A stretch of DNA of 64,000 nucleotides from Halorientalis sp. LT38 (GCF_037031225.1 NZ_JAYEZN010000001.1:620001-684000), one strand, 5' to 3'. Positions 27,132 through 36,722 are shown, counted from the first letter of the stretch. Numbers and translations: made by a program. The notes: generated by a model from the letters alone, not told the origin.

Positions 27132-27623
27132 ATGGAGAAGGTGAACGAGGGCGACCTGGACTGGCAGACGTACGACCGCGAGTCGGCCACCTTCCGCCGG
27201 AAGGAGCTCGGCGCGGCCGTCGACGCCGACGACCTCGGCTGTAGTCTCTACGAACTCCCGGCCGGCGAGCGCTCCTGGCCGTACCACTACCACACGGCGA
27301 ACGAGGAGGCCGTCTACGTCCTCGCCGGCGCCGGGCAGTTGCGGGCGTCGGACGGAACCCACGACCTCCGGGCCGGCGACTTCGTGACGCTCCCGGCCGA
27401 CGAGTCGGGCGGCCACCGCATCGTCAACGACGGGGACGAGCCGCTGCGCTACCTGATGGTCTCCACCATGACCGAACCCGACGTGACCATCTATCCGGAG
27501 ATGGGGAAGTTCGGCGTCTACGTCGGCTCACCGCCGGGCGGACGGGAGGAACGGGCCTTCGAGGGGTACTACTCGATGCAGGACGAGGTCGAGTACTGGC
27601 CGGCCGACGAAGACGGGGACTGA
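27132..27623 (+). CDS. Cupin-domain protein
   Basis: A 163-residue small beta-barrel protein. The cupin motif 1 is WPYHYHTANEEAVYVLAGAGQLR and motif 2 is LRAGDFVTLPADESGGHRIVN (both shown in parts), giving metal ligands HYH, E and a later H. The role of the family varies from enzymes to sugar binding; a haloarchaeal substrate is not evident. A TATA-like GGTTTTTTGA lies about 30 bases upstream. The gene converges with purL, with one base between stops. Confidence 0.85.
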   Translation: MEKVNEGDLDWQTYDRESATFRRKELGAAVDADDLGCSLYELPAGERSWPYHYHTANEEAVYVLAGAGQLRASDGTHDLRAGDFVTLPADESGGHRIVNDGDEPLRYLMVSTMTEPDVTIYPEMGKFGVYVGSPPGGREERAFEGYYSMQDEVEYWPADEDGD

Positions 27624-27624
27624 G

Positions 27625-29781
27625 CTACTCCAGTTCGCGCTCGATGACCGAGCGCAGATCTCGGATCACGTCCACCCCGTAGTGGAGCGTCTCGTCGTTG
27701 GCCGTCAGCGAGAGGGCGCCGGAGTCGTCGGCGGACCCGATCCGTTCGACCGGCGCGATTCCGTCGAAGGCCGCCGCGACGGCGTCGGCGTCGGTCGTCT
27801 CGATCACGACGCGCCCGGGCTGTTCGTGAAAGAGCAGTTCGGCGGCCGAAGCGTCCCCCTCGAGGGCCACGTCCGCGCCTGCCTCGTCGGTCACCATCTC
27901 CGCGATGGTCACGGCGAGGCCACCGTGGCTGGCGTCGTGGACGGCCAGCGTCGCCTCGTCGTCGGCGACGGCCGCGAGCGTCTCGAGGAACGCGGGACGG
28001 TCGTCGGGCAGCGTCGGGAACCGGTCGCTCCCGCCGGCCTGCGCGAGGTACTCGGAGCCGCCGAGACGGGGGTCCGCCTCCCCGGCCAGCGCCCGGTCGT
28101 TGACCACGAGCAGGTCGCCCGCCCCGGCCAACTCGGCGGGCGGGGCGTCGTACCCGTCCTTGGTCCCGACCAGCGCCAGCGTCGGCGTCGGCGGGATCGG
28201 GCCCGCCGCCGAGTCGTTGTACAGCGAGACGTTGCCGCCGACGACTGGCACGTCGAGTTCGGCGCACATGTCCGCCAGCCCGTCGACGATTCCCTCGAAG
28301 CCGCCGTAGACCTCCGGTTTCTCGGGGTTCCCGCCGTTCAGGCAGTCGACGGCCGCGAGCGGGGTCGCCCCCTTGGCGGCGACGTTCGTGGCGTTCTCAA
28401 GCGCGACCGCCCGGGCGCCGTCGTAGGGGGCGACGTCCGTCCAGTTGGGGTCCGCGCCCGCGGAGTAGGCCAGGCCCGTCCCGTTTTCGCGGATCGCCAG
28501 GATCGCCGCGTCGTCGCCCGGCGGCGTCGCGGTCCGGACCTGCACCTCGTGGTCGTACTGCCGGTAGACCCAGCGCTTCGAGGCCGTATTCGATGCGCCG
28601 ACGACCGCCTCGAAGGCCTCGTCCAGTTCGATCTCGGGGAGGTCCCGGTCGGGCTGGGTCGGCTCCACCGAGTCGAGGTCGTTGAACGGCGCACCGTCGC
28701 CGAGGAACTCCGCAGGAGCGTCGACGACGGTCTCGCCCTCGAACTCGCAGACGTAGTTCCCGTCGGTCACCTCGCCGATGACCGAACAGCCCAGGTCGTA
28801 GCGCTCGGCGATTTCCGCCACCCGATCCACGTTCTCGGGAGCGACCTCGTAGGCCATCCGCTCCTGGGATTCGGCGAGCAGGATCTCCAGCGCGTTCATG
28901 TTCGGCTCGCGCTGGTGGACCCGTTCGAGTTCGATGTGGGCACCCAGACCGCCTTTGGCGACGAGTTCGCTCGTCGCGCCGCCCAGCCCCGCCGCGCCGA
29001 GGTCGCGGGCCGACTCGATCAGCCCCTCGTCGAGTAAGGCCTCGTTGGCCTCGATCAGCAGTTTCTCGGTGTACGGGTCGCCGACCTGGACCGCCGGCCG
29101 GTCCTCGGTCTCGGCGTCCTCCGCGAGGTCCTCGCTGGCGAAAGAGGCGCCGCCCAGGCCGTCCCGGCCCGTTGCGTTGCCGACGAGGACGAGTTTGTTC
29201 CCCGGCTCCTGGGCCTCGGCGGTCACCAGCCGGTCGGGGTCGTCGATCAGGCCGATACAGGAGACGTTGACGAGCGGGTTCCCCTCGTAGTCGTCGTGGA
29301 AGGCGACGCTGCCCGTCACCGTGGGGACGCCGATACAGTTGCCATAGTGGGAGATGCCCTCGACGACCCCCTCGAAGAGATAGCGGGAGTGCTCGCGGTC
29401 GAAGCCGCCGAAGTAGAGGGAATCGGCGAGCGCGATTGGGTAGGCGCCCATCGACAGCGTGTCGCGGACGATGCCGCCGACGCCGGTCGCCGCGCCGTCG
29501 AACGGGTCGACGTAGGAGGGGTGGTTGTGGCTCTCGATCCCCAGCGTGATGTAGACCTCCGAATCGCCCTCGCCTCCCGGGAGGGCGACGACGGCTGCGT
29601 CGTCACCGGGGCCGACGACGACCTGTTCGCCCTCGGAGTCGAATGCCGAGAGCAGCGGTCGCGAGGACCGGTACGCGCAGTGTTCGCTCCAGAGGTTCTC
29701 GAAGAGCGCGGCCTCGGCCGGGGTCGGCTCGCGGCCGAGTTCCGCGGTGACGAGATCGCGGTCCTGATCGGACAGACTCAT
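27625..29781 (-). CDS. purL: Phosphoribosylformylglycinamidine synthase subunit PurL
   Basis: A 718-residue enzyme of purine synthesis that turns FGAR into FGAM with ammonia from PurQ. It is the small PurL type that needs PurS and PurQ. Signatures: [15 protein letters not shown] near the start, [18 protein letters not shown] as [10 protein letters not shown], then [21 protein letters not shown] (in part) in the second half, matching the repeated PurM-like domains. Neither purQ nor purS is in the window. Confidence 0.97.
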   Translation of the reverse strand: MSLSDQDRDLVTAELGREPTPAEAALFENLWSEHCAYRSSRPLLSAFDSEGEQVVVGPGDDAAVVALPGGEGDSEVYITLGIESHNHPSYVDPFDGAATGVGGIVRDTLSMGAYPIALADSLYFGGFDREHSRYLFEGVVEGISHYGNCIGVPTVTGSVAFHDDYEGNPLVNVSCIGLIDDPDRLVTAEAQEPGNKLVLVGNATGRDGLGGASFASEDLAEDAETEDRPAVQVGDPYTEKLLIEANEALLDEGLIESARDLGAAGLGGATSELVAKGGLGAHIELERVHQREPNMNALEILLAESQERMAYEVAPENVDRVAEIAERYDLGCSVIGEVTDGNYVCEFEGETVVDAPAEFLGDGAPFNDLDSVEPTQPDRDLPEIELDEAFEAVVGASNTASKRWVYRQYDHEVQVRTATPPGDDAAILAIRENGTGLAYSAGADPNWTDVAPYDGARAVALENATNVAAKGATPLAAVDCLNGGNPEKPEVYGGFEGIVDGLADMCAELDVPVVGGNVSLYNDSAAGPIPPTPTLALVGTKDGYDAPPAELAGAGDLLVVNDRALAGEADPRLGGSEYLAQAGGSDRFPTLPDDRPAFLETLAAVADDEATLAVHDASHGGLAVTIAEMVTDEAGADVALEGDASAAELLFHEQPGRVVIETTDADAVAAAFDGIAPVERIGSADDSGALSLTANDETLHYGVDVIRDLRSVIERELE

Positions 29782-29864
29782 TGGGCGCAGGTAGCCACAG
29801 GCCGGCTAAATCGCTTTCCATGTCGCGCGTGCGAAGCAAAAAGAGCGGACGAATGGCCGCTGCG

Positions 29865-31760
29865 TCAGTCGTCGGTTGCGTCGTCAGCGGTCGACGGCTC
29901 GCTGCCGTCGGATCGAAGATCCGACGAGGTCCCACTCGCGTCGCTCGCGGAACCACCGTCGGTAGCGACCTCGGCCTCCTCGTCGCCGCCGTCGGATCGA
30001 AGATCCGACGAGGTCCCGCTCTCTTCGCTCTCGGGACCGCCGTCGGTCGCGATGTCGGTGTCCAGACGGTTCTGGTGCCAGATGAACTCCCGACCGTACA
30101 GCCCGGGAGCCTTCTCCTTGAGGTTCCACGGGTCCGCACCGACGCGGGGACCCTCGAGCCAGGACTGGACGAGGTTCCAGACGAAGATGATCTGGCCGAC
30201 CAGCAGGATGAAGGCGCCGAGCGACGCCAGCTGGTGGAAGGTCGTCACCTGTGCGAGCGGGGCCAGCGCGCCGTCGAACTCGTAGGTCGCGTACCGGCGC
30301 GGCATGCCGAGATAGCCCAGCGCCAGCATGGCGAAGAAGGTCAGGTTGGTGCCGATCATCGACAGCCAGAAGTGCCACTTCGCCAGCGTCCGCTGGTACA
30401 TCCGGCCGGTGAAGATCGGGAACCAGTAGTAGATCCCCGCGAACACCGCGAAGCCGATGGCGCCCATGACGATGTAGTGGAAGTGCCCGACCACGTAGTA
30501 GGTGTCGTGCAGCACCATGTCGACCGGGATCGACGCGAGGAAGACGCCGGTGACGCCGCCCAGAATGAAGTTCGAGACGAACCCGATACAGAACAGCATC
30601 GGGGCCGTCATGCGGAGCTTCCCGTTCCACATCGTCGTGATCCAGTTGAACGTCTTCACCGCGCTCGGTATCGCGATTGCCAGCGAGACCGCCATGAAAC
30701 TGGCGCGCAGTCGCGGGTCCATGCCGGTCGTGAACATGTGGTGGGCCCAGACGCCGAAGGAGAGGACCCCGATGGCAAGCGTGGAGTAGACGACGAACTT
30801 GAACCCGAACAGCTTCCGGCCCGCGAAGCGGGGCAGGATGTAGCTCACGAGTCCCATCGGCGGGAGCACGAGGATGTACACCTCTGGGTGGCCGAAGAAC
30901 CAGAACAGGTGTTGCCACAGCATCGTCCCACCGCCCTCGACGGCGAAGAACGTCGTGGAGAAGTTCCGGTCCAGCAGGAGCATGATGAGCGCGCTGCCCA
31001 GAAGCGGGAAGGCAAAGAGGATCAGCGCCGACTGGGTGAGGACCGTCCACGAGAAGATGTCGAGGTTGGCCCAGTTGACGTCCTCACCCCGCTCGGTGAA
31101 GATGGTCGCGATGAAGTTGATCGCCCCCATCGTCGCCGAGACCCCGGTCAGGTGCAGGCCGAGAATCATCAGGTCCGCGCCGAGCTGGGTCTGTTCGACC
31201 GACAGCGGCGGGTACATGACCCAGGAGGTCTGGGAGGCCACGATCCCGGGGATGAAGAAGCCGCCCCAGATCAACAGTGCACCGGGCGGGAGCAGCCAGA
31301 ACGCGATGGCGTTGATCCGCGGGAACGCCATGTCGTCGGCCCCGATCAGCAGCGGGATGAAGTAGTTCGAGAACGCCGCGATGATGGGCGTCCCGAACAG
31401 GAACAGCATCGTGATCCCGTGGCTGGTCAGGATGGCGTTGTAGAAGCTGTTCTCGAAGGCGACCCCGCCGGGGGTGACCAGTTGCAGTCGGATCAGGAAC
31501 GCGAAGATGCCGCCGACCGCGAACGCGAGCACCCCGTAGGTGCCGTAGAGCATCCCGATGTCCTTGTGATCGACGGTGGTGAGCCACCGGACGATTCCGC
31601 CGGGCTTCTCGTCGTGCCCGTACCCTGCCTCTTCACCGATGGCGCCGCCACCGGCGAGCGGTGTGTACGAGCGCCAGTCCTCGACCCGCGTGAGCAGCGC
31701 GACGACGGCGACGAGGAATACGCCCATCAGCACCGTTAGTGCGAGCTGTTCTGCAGCCAT
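29865..31760 (-). CDS. coxA: Haem-copper oxidase subunit I (A1-type) with repetitive acidic tail
   Basis: A 631-residue catalytic subunit of an aa3-type terminal oxidase, reducing oxygen and pumping protons. Ligands are visible: SHGITML (low-spin haem His), FFGHPEVYILVLPPMG (CuB His, cross-linked Tyr and proton-channel Glu of A1 type), WAHHMF (CuB His pair) and VVGHFHYIVMG (both haem His). Twelve core helices are followed by an extra helix and a 55-residue acidic tail with two copies of SGTSSDLRSDG. Subunit II is not in the window. The two small genes just upstream in the same direction are likely partners. Confidence 0.96.
   Translation of the reverse strand: MAAEQLALTVLMGVFLVAVVALLTRVEDWRSYTPLAGGGAIGEEAGYGHDEKPGGIVRWLTTVDHKDIGMLYGTYGVLAFAVGGIFAFLIRLQLVTPGGVAFENSFYNAILTSHGITMLFLFGTPIIAAFSNYFIPLLIGADDMAFPRINAIAFWLLPPGALLIWGGFFIPGIVASQTSWVMYPPLSVEQTQLGADLMILGLHLTGVSATMGAINFIATIFTERGEDVNWANLDIFSWTVLTQSALILFAFPLLGSALIMLLLDRNFSTTFFAVEGGGTMLWQHLFWFFGHPEVYILVLPPMGLVSYILPRFAGRKLFGFKFVVYSTLAIGVLSFGVWAHHMFTTGMDPRLRASFMAVSLAIAIPSAVKTFNWITTMWNGKLRMTAPMLFCIGFVSNFILGGVTGVFLASIPVDMVLHDTYYVVGHFHYIVMGAIGFAVFAGIYYWFPIFTGRMYQRTLAKWHFWLSMIGTNLTFFAMLALGYLGMPRRYATYEFDGALAPLAQVTTFHQLASLGAFILLVGQIIFVWNLVQSWLEGPRVGADPWNLKEKAPGLYGREFIWHQNRLDTDIATDGGPESEESGTSSDLRSDGGDEEAEVATDGGSASDASGTSSDLRSDGSEPSTADDATDD
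29904..30058. repeat. Tandem 84-bp repeat in the coxA tail, each copy with a 9-bp hairpin
   Basis: Copies start at 29904 and 29988. The first 30 bases are identical and include CGTCGGATC-GAA-GATCCGACG, a perfect 9-bp stem with a 3-base loop. The period is 84 bases, exactly 28 codons, so the reading frame of coxA is kept. On the coding strand each copy gives SGTSSDLRSDG followed by a more variable acidic part. Confidence 0.85.
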
Positions 31761-31916
31761 TGATACTCGACGTTCGGGACTGGGGGCTAAAGAAAGATTC
31801 CCTTTGAATGCCGTGGCGAACGTGTTCGTCGGGGGACGGCGGGTCGGCGTCGCAGCCGAGTGGCTACCAGTCGTTGCTATCGAGCAGATAAATTGCAGTC
31901 GGCCCGCGAGCGCGGA

Positions 31917-32168
31917 TCAGGCGTGTTCTTCGTCGCCTTCCATCTCCGCCTCGGCCTCCGAGATGGCCTTGCCGGAGTAGTAAGTCAGGATCGCCAGCAG
32001 GATGAAGGCGAGGCCGACGATGCCGAACTGGATCGTCGAGATGACGTTGTTCCAGCCCCAGGGGTTGGCCACCCCGAAGACGATGATGAAAAACAGCAGG
32101 ATACCGAGGGGGATCATGTTGACCGTGAGGTCGAGGATCGTTTCGCGGTCGAACGTACTCGGGAGCAT
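31917..32168 (-). CDS. Small oxidase-associated membrane protein (DUF6684-like)
   Basis: An 83-residue protein with two transmembrane helices (about 18-36, 47-66). It has the family-like start FDRETILDLTVNMIPLGILLFFI, in part, then NPWGWNNVISTIQFGIVGLAF. Proteins of this type regularly precede coxA in haloarchaea, and here it lies 156 bases upstream in the same direction. It may assist assembly of the oxidase; the function has not been shown. The ATG at 32168 follows a CTATTTATCACC TATA element by about 27 bases. Confidence 0.72.
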   Translation of the reverse strand: MLPSTFDRETILDLTVNMIPLGILLFFIIVFGVANPWGWNNVISTIQFGIVGLAFILLAILTYYSGKAISEAEAEMEGDEEHA

Positions 32169-32239
32169 ACCCGGTCGTTTGTGGACGGTGATAAATAGGT
32201 TGTCGGAATCGAAGCGGTACTCGAGAGTACTGAGACTGC

Positions 32240-32656
32240 TCACCGGGGGTCGACGTTCCGTTCGAGCGCCTGGACGGTTCCGCCGGCTGCGAGCAGGATG
32301 ATCCCGGCGACGGCCACGGCGAGCGCGCGCGGGACGAGCTGTCCGAAGTCGCCGGGCGTGACCATCACCGACGTCAGGACGCCCGGGTCGAGTCCGACGC
32401 GCCACGTCACGAGCCCGAGCCCGATAGCCGCGAGCGCGACGCCGAAGACGAGCAGCGATCCCCAGAGGGTATCGACGTAGCCGGATTCCTTGAGGATGCC
32501 CGCGACGCTCCCCCCGAACAGCAAGAGCCCGCCGACGGCGATCGAGAACAGGCCGAGGATGATCCCGACCTCCGAGAGGACGAACCCGAGCGCGACGAAC
32601 ACGGGCCAGGGGCTCGCCATCCGATACTGGTCGCTCAGTCCGGGTTCCTCTTCCAT
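32240..32656 (-). CDS. Four-helix membrane protein upstream of coxA
   Basis: A 138-residue protein. A soluble N-terminal 15 residues (MEEEPGLSDQYRMASPWPVF) lead into four hydrophobic helices at about 17-36, 37-58, 63-85 and 108-128. It is first in the run toward coxA and divergent from the halocyanin gene. I think it is a haloarchaeal oxidase-linked DUF family. The position suggests assembly or a small accessory subunit. Confidence 0.68.
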   Translation of the reverse strand: MEEEPGLSDQYRMASPWPVFVALGFVLSEVGIILGLFSIAVGGLLLFGGSVAGILKESGYVDTLWGSLLVFGVALAAIGLGLVTWRVGLDPGVLTSVMVTPGDFGQLVPRALAVAVAGIILLAAGGTVQALERNVDPR

Positions 32657-32754
32657 GCGACGTGCAAGAACCTCTATCGTGAAATGCGCATCGGAACGGG
32701 TCCCGGTCGCACGGAATCAACATATTCACTACCACCCCCACCCAACGCTCGCAC

Positions 32755-33501
32755 ATGACTGACCGTTCGGCGGACGTGTCACGGCGGGGCTTCCTCCTGG
32801 CGACGGCTGGCGGCGCTGCCGCCTCCGGGGTCGCTGGGACGGCGGCCGCCCAGGAGACGACGGCGGCTGAGGGAACGGAATCGGCGGGCAACGAAACGGC
32901 GGCCGACGGAACGGCCGCGGAAGGAACGGCGGGCGGTGACGGCACGGCCGAGGGAACCGACGGCGCCGGAGGCGGGGGCGGCGGCCCGCCGGACTTCGGT
33001 GGCTACCTCGACGACGCGAACGGCTACAGCGGGTCCGTCACCGACGCGACCGGGCAGGGCAGCGCGACGGTCGAGGTCGGGACCGGCGACCAGGGCTTCG
33101 GCTTCTCGCCCGCGGGGATCCACGTCGACAACGGCGCGACCGTCCAGTTCGAGTGGACCGGCGAGGGCGGCGCCCACAACGTGGTCTCCGACGGCGACGG
33201 CCCGCTCGATTCGGGTTCCGCCGAGAGCGGGACCGGCGTCCTCTACGAGCACACCTTCGAGGAGGACGGCATCTACAACTACTACTGCAACCCCCACCAG
33301 GGGTCGGGGATGCTCGGCTCGATCGTCGTCGGGACGGACTACCCGACGGTCGAACAGGAGAGCGGGGGCGGCGGTGGCGGCCCCGCGCTCCCGCCCGAGG
33401 CGATGACCATCGGCGTCGCGACCGCGGTCGTGATGAGCGCGTCGCTGGGCCTCTCCTACGTGTTCATGAAGTACGGCGGCGACTACGAGACGCCCGAGTA
33501 G
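32755..33501 (+). CDS. Halocyanin-type blue copper protein
   Basis: A 248-residue membrane-bound copper protein. It has a Tat signal with SRRGFLLATAGGAAA, a Thr/Glu/Gly-rich linker (about 35-80) and a cupredoxin domain at about 90-200. Copper ligands are visible: His in EGGAHNVVS, Cys in IYNYYCNPH, His in NPHQ and Met in SGMLGS. A Gly-rich hinge and a C-terminal helix (about 215-238) anchor it on the outer face. Halocyanins carry electrons to terminal oxidases. Being divergent from the coxA group suggests it is the donor to CoxA/CoxB, which is inference. Confidence 0.93.
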   Translation: MTDRSADVSRRGFLLATAGGAAASGVAGTAAAQETTAAEGTESAGNETAADGTAAEGTAGGDGTAEGTDGAGGGGGGPPDFGGYLDDANGYSGSVTDATGQGSATVEVGTGDQGFGFSPAGIHVDNGATVQFEWTGEGGAHNVVSDGDGPLDSGSAESGTGVLYEHTFEEDGIYNYYCNPHQGSGMLGSIVVGTDYPTVEQESGGGGGGPALPPEAMTIGVATAVVMSASLGLSYVFMKYGGDYETPE

Positions 33502-33510
33502 GGCACTCGA

Positions 33511-34041
33511 TCAGACGGACGCGTCGCCCGTTTCGATCTCGAGGTCGACCGCGCGCGGCTCACCCTCGAGGTCGGCGACGATCCGCTCGACGACGCGTTC
33601 GGCCTCCGCCTGGATCTTCGGCTTCACCTTCTCGATCACCCAGTCCAGCGAGACGAATCGCGGGAGGTCCAGCGCTCCCGAATCGGCCGAATCCGGGCGG
33701 AACTCCACGATCAGTCGGACGCGACAGGCGTCCGACTCGCCGTCAGGGGCCTCGTCTGGTGCCTCCTCGACGACCCAGCGACCCTGCGCGTCCAGGTCTT
33801 TCGTGAGCGCCCAGTCGATCCGGTGTGGCGGATCCACGTCGGTCACTTCCGAGTGGGCGGTGTAGCTGAGCTTCCACCAGGCGAAAGTGAGGAAGTACTC
33901 GGTCCCCGGGCTCCCGTCCCCGTCGCTCGTGACCTCCCGGAGGTGCTTCGAGTATTCGGCGTACCGGGGGAAGTCCTCGAGGAACGCGTAGATCTCCTCG
34001 GGCGGCAGGTAGACGACGGTGCTGACCTCGACTCTGTCCAC
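33511..34041 (-). CDS. SRPBCC (START-like) family protein
   Basis: A 176-residue protein with a START/polyketide-cyclase-like fold: EVSTVVYLPPEEIYAFLEDFPRYAEYSKHL (in part) at the start, a central SYTAHSEVTDVDPPHRIDW, and a long C-terminal helix (AEAERVVERIVADLEGE). Such proteins bind hydrophobic ligands or help ubiquinone-type pathways. I start at GTG 34041, two residues before the first strand. Ligand unknown. It converges with the halocyanin gene. Confidence 0.8.
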   Translation of the reverse strand: MDRVEVSTVVYLPPEEIYAFLEDFPRYAEYSKHLREVTSDGDGSPGTEYFLTFAWWKLSYTAHSEVTDVDPPHRIDWALTKDLDAQGRWVVEEAPDEAPDGESDACRVRLIVEFRPDSADSGALDLPRFVSLDWVIEKVKPKIQAEAERVVERIVADLEGEPRAVDLEIETGDASV

Positions 34042-34164
34042 ACCCGTCCCTGGGGCGGAAACGCCCGTAAATATTCCGCAGACGTCTCGCCGCGCGAGGG
34101 GGCCACGCGGGCGTGCGCCGGGTAACAGTACACATATGTGGTCCGGGCGAGCAGTTGGACCGAC

Positions 34165-35337
34165 ATGAGTGAGCACGACGACGGCGACGCCGAGTTCGGC
34201 GGTTTCGGCGGCCGGCACGTCCCCGAACCGATGCTGGAACCACTCGCGCAGCTGGCGGCGGCCTTCGAAGACGTCGCGAAGACCGACGCGTTCCGCGAGG
34301 AGTTCCGGGCGATCCTCGAGTCCTACGCGGGACGGCCGACGCCGCTGTACCACGCGAAGGGACTCTCGGCGGAGTACGGCGCGGAGATCTACCTCAAGCG
34401 CGAGGACCTGCTCCACGGCGGGGCCCACAAGATCAACAACGCGGTCGGGCAGGCCCTGCTGGCGAAGAAGGCCGGCAAGGAGCGGTTGATCGCCGAGACG
34501 GGCGCGGGCCAGCACGGCACCGCGACCGCGATGGTCGGCGCGCTGTTCGACCTGGACACGGAGATCTACATGGGGCAGAAAGACGTCGAGCGCCAGCGCA
34601 TGAACGTCTTCAGGATGCGGCTGATGGGCGCGGAGGTAAACCCCGTCACGCGGGGCGGCGCCGGACTGGCCGACGCGGTCGACGTGGCCCTGGAGGACTT
34701 CGTCGAGAACGTCGACGACACCCACTACCTCGTCGGGTCGGTCGTCGGCCCGGACCCGTTCCCGCGGATGGTCAGGGAGTTCCAGTCCGTCATCGGCGAG
34801 GAGGCGCGCGAGCAGGCCATCGAGCAGATCGGCGGGCTTCCGGACGCTGCCGTCGCCTGCGTCGGCGGCGGGTCGAACGCCATCGGCCTGTTCCACGCGT
34901 TCCGGGACGACGACGTGGCGTTCTACGGCGGCGAGGGCGGCGGTGAGGGGGCCGACTCCGACCGCCACGCCGCGCCGCTCGACTCGGGGACCGAGGACGT
35001 GATCCACGGGATGCGGACGAGAGTGATCGACGACGACGTGGACGTCCACTCGGTGTCCGCGGGCCTGGACTACCCCGGCGTCGGCCCGGAACACGCGCTG
35101 TTCCGCGAAACCGGCCGCGCCGAGTACCGGGCCATCACCGACGACGAGGCGCTGGAGGCCTTCCGGACCCTCTCTGAGACCGAGGGGATCATCCCCGCGC
35201 TGGAGACGGCCCACGGGCTGGCGATGGCCAAACGAGTCGCCGAGGAGACCGACCACGAGACGATCGTCGTCAACCTCTCCGGTCGGGGCGACAAGGACAT
35301 GGAGACCGCCGCCGAGACGTTCGACCTCGGAGACTGA
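34165..35337 (+). CDS. trpB: Tryptophan synthase beta-like protein, stand-alone
   Basis: A 390-residue PLP enzyme of the TrpB type. It has REDLLHGGAHKINN with the PLP Lys, ETGAGQHGTATAMVGALF, CVGGGSNAIGLFHAF and SVSAGLDYPGVGPEHALF. The segment after GGEGG is unusual (EGADSDRHAAPLDSGTEDVIHG). No trpA or other trp gene is near, whereas haloarchaeal trpB is normally in a trpCBA group. It may be a second TrpB acting on free indole, or serine, or the only copy moved. ATG 34165 follows an ACACATATGTGG box by about 30 bases. Confidence 0.85.
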   Translation: MSEHDDGDAEFGGFGGRHVPEPMLEPLAQLAAAFEDVAKTDAFREEFRAILESYAGRPTPLYHAKGLSAEYGAEIYLKREDLLHGGAHKINNAVGQALLAKKAGKERLIAETGAGQHGTATAMVGALFDLDTEIYMGQKDVERQRMNVFRMRLMGAEVNPVTRGGAGLADAVDVALEDFVENVDDTHYLVGSVVGPDPFPRMVREFQSVIGEEAREQAIEQIGGLPDAAVACVGGGSNAIGLFHAFRDDDVAFYGGEGGGEGADSDRHAAPLDSGTEDVIHGMRTRVIDDDVDVHSVSAGLDYPGVGPEHALFRETGRAEYRAITDDEALEAFRTLSETEGIIPALETAHGLAMAKRVAEETDHETIVVNLSGRGDKDMETAAETFDLGD

Positions 35338-35379
35338 ACCGAACCCTTCTATTCGCGGGCCGGCGAACCCTCGCCCGTC

Positions 35380-36114
35380 ATGACCGAGACCACCGACGTC
35401 TGCATCGTGGGCGGCGGCGTCGCCGGCCTCACTGCCGGCACCTTCACCGCTCGCCACGGCCTCGAGACGACAGTACTGAGCGACGGCGAGTCGCTGCTCC
35501 GACGCAACGGCCACCTGGAGAACGTCCCAGGCTTCCCCGCCGGCGTGAACTCCCGGCTCTTCCTCGACATGCTCGCGGACCAGGCCGAACGCGCGGGCTG
35601 TGCGTTCCGCGAAGGCGAGGTGATCGAGGTGTCCGTCGACGAGGAGGGATTCGCCGTCGAGACCGCTGCGGGCGAGCAGTTCTGGGCGGACTACGTCGTC
35701 GCCGCGACGAAGAACGAGGTCGACTACCTCCGCGGCATCGACGGCGTGGGCTTCGTCGATCGCGGGAAGACCTACGTCGACACGGACGAGCGGGGGCGAA
35801 CCGGCGTCGATGGCCTCTACGCCGCGGGTCGGCTGGCCGAGAAACCCCACCAGACAGCCGTCTGTGCCGGCCACGGAGCCGAAGTCGGCGTGACCCTCCT
35901 GGAGGAGGACGACCGGCCCTTCTACCACGACTGGGTGGCGCCGGAGGGCTACTTCACCGGCCGGGGCCGCGACGTCCCGCCAGGGTGTGAGGAGATCGAC
36001 GACGAGGAGCGCCGGGAGCGCGAGCACGAGTCGATGGACGCGATGCGGACCTATTTCGAGGAGCCCCATCCCGACGCGCCGACCCAGCACCCCAGCGTGG
36101 CCGACGAGGACTGA
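35380..36114 (+). CDS. Minimal FAD-dependent oxidoreductase, thioredoxin-reductase-like
   Basis: A 244-residue protein with an N-terminal FAD fold (VCIVGGGVAGLTAGTFTARHG) and the C-terminal FAD motif GVDGLYAAGRLAE. The NADPH domain and the CxxC redox pair of thioredoxin reductase are both missing. After residue about 175 it has an acidic, His-containing tail (FYHDWVAPEGYFTGRG and on). It probably uses another electron partner, or acts as an oxidase. It lies 43 bases downstream of trpB and could share its transcript. Confidence 0.75.
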   Translation: MTETTDVCIVGGGVAGLTAGTFTARHGLETTVLSDGESLLRRNGHLENVPGFPAGVNSRLFLDMLADQAERAGCAFREGEVIEVSVDEEGFAVETAAGEQFWADYVVAATKNEVDYLRGIDGVGFVDRGKTYVDTDERGRTGVDGLYAAGRLAEKPHQTAVCAGHGAEVGVTLLEEDDRPFYHDWVAPEGYFTGRGRDVPPGCEEIDDEERREREHESMDAMRTYFEEPHPDAPTQHPSVADED

Positions 36115-36195
36115 CGGGCCGTCGACCGGGCCCACGACCGGGGGTCACGCGTAGTTTCTTTTCCCAGCCGCGCGTACAGCCAGTGGAGGCAAAGT

Positions 36196-36651
36196 GTGAG
36201 TGACCTGCGACTGGAGAGTCCGGCCTTCGAGGACGGTGCGCGAATCCCCGAGCGGTACGGCTACACCGAAGCCGACGTCAACCCGCCGCTACGGATCGAG
36301 AACGTCCCGTCGGGGACGGTGTCGCTGGTACTGATCGTCGACGACCCCGACGCGATGGAGCCGGCGGGGAAGATCTGGGACCACTGGCTCGTCTGGGACA
36401 TCGATCCCGACACCAGCGATATCCCGGAGGACTGGTCGGCGAGCGACGCCCAGGAGGGACAGAACGACTACGGAGAACACGGCTACGGCGGGCCGAATCC
36501 GCCGGATCGCGAACACACCTACCGGTTCCGGCTCTACGCGCTGGACACCACGCTGGACCTGTCGCCGTCGGCGGACACGGAGGACCTGGAAGACGAGATG
36601 ATGGGACAGGTGCTGGCGAACGCGCGGCTCGAAGGGACGTACGCGCCGTAG
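36196..36651 (+). CDS. YbhB/YbcL family (PEBP) protein
   Basis: A 151-residue phosphatidylethanolamine-binding-like protein. It has LESPAFEDGARIPERYGY at the start, LVLIVDDPDAM (conserved DPDA ligand site), DHWLVWDID and YGGPNPPDREHTYRFRLYAL. GTG start at 36196. The biochemical role of bacterial and archaeal members is poorly defined. A hairpin follows 72 bases downstream. Confidence 0.92.
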   Translation: MSDLRLESPAFEDGARIPERYGYTEADVNPPLRIENVPSGTVSLVLIVDDPDAMEPAGKIWDHWLVWDIDPDTSDIPEDWSASDAQEGQNDYGEHGYGGPNPPDREHTYRFRLYALDTTLDLSPSADTEDLEDEMMGQVLANARLEGTYAP

Positions 36652-36722
36652 AAAGTGCGAACCTCGCGCCCCCACCCCTCGGGTGCCAGGCGCGGTCCGA
36701 CCGAACTGCGTGCAGTCGGGCT

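Noticed and set aside
29781-31739. Open frame on the plus strand opposite coxA
   Set aside because: It is a highly charged mirror of coxA without structure; coxA has all metal ligands.
33511-36135. Very long minus frame covering trpB and the FAD gene
   Set aside because: Only its last 176 codons (33511-34041) form a real SRPBCC gene. The rest is the reverse of trpB and the FAD gene.
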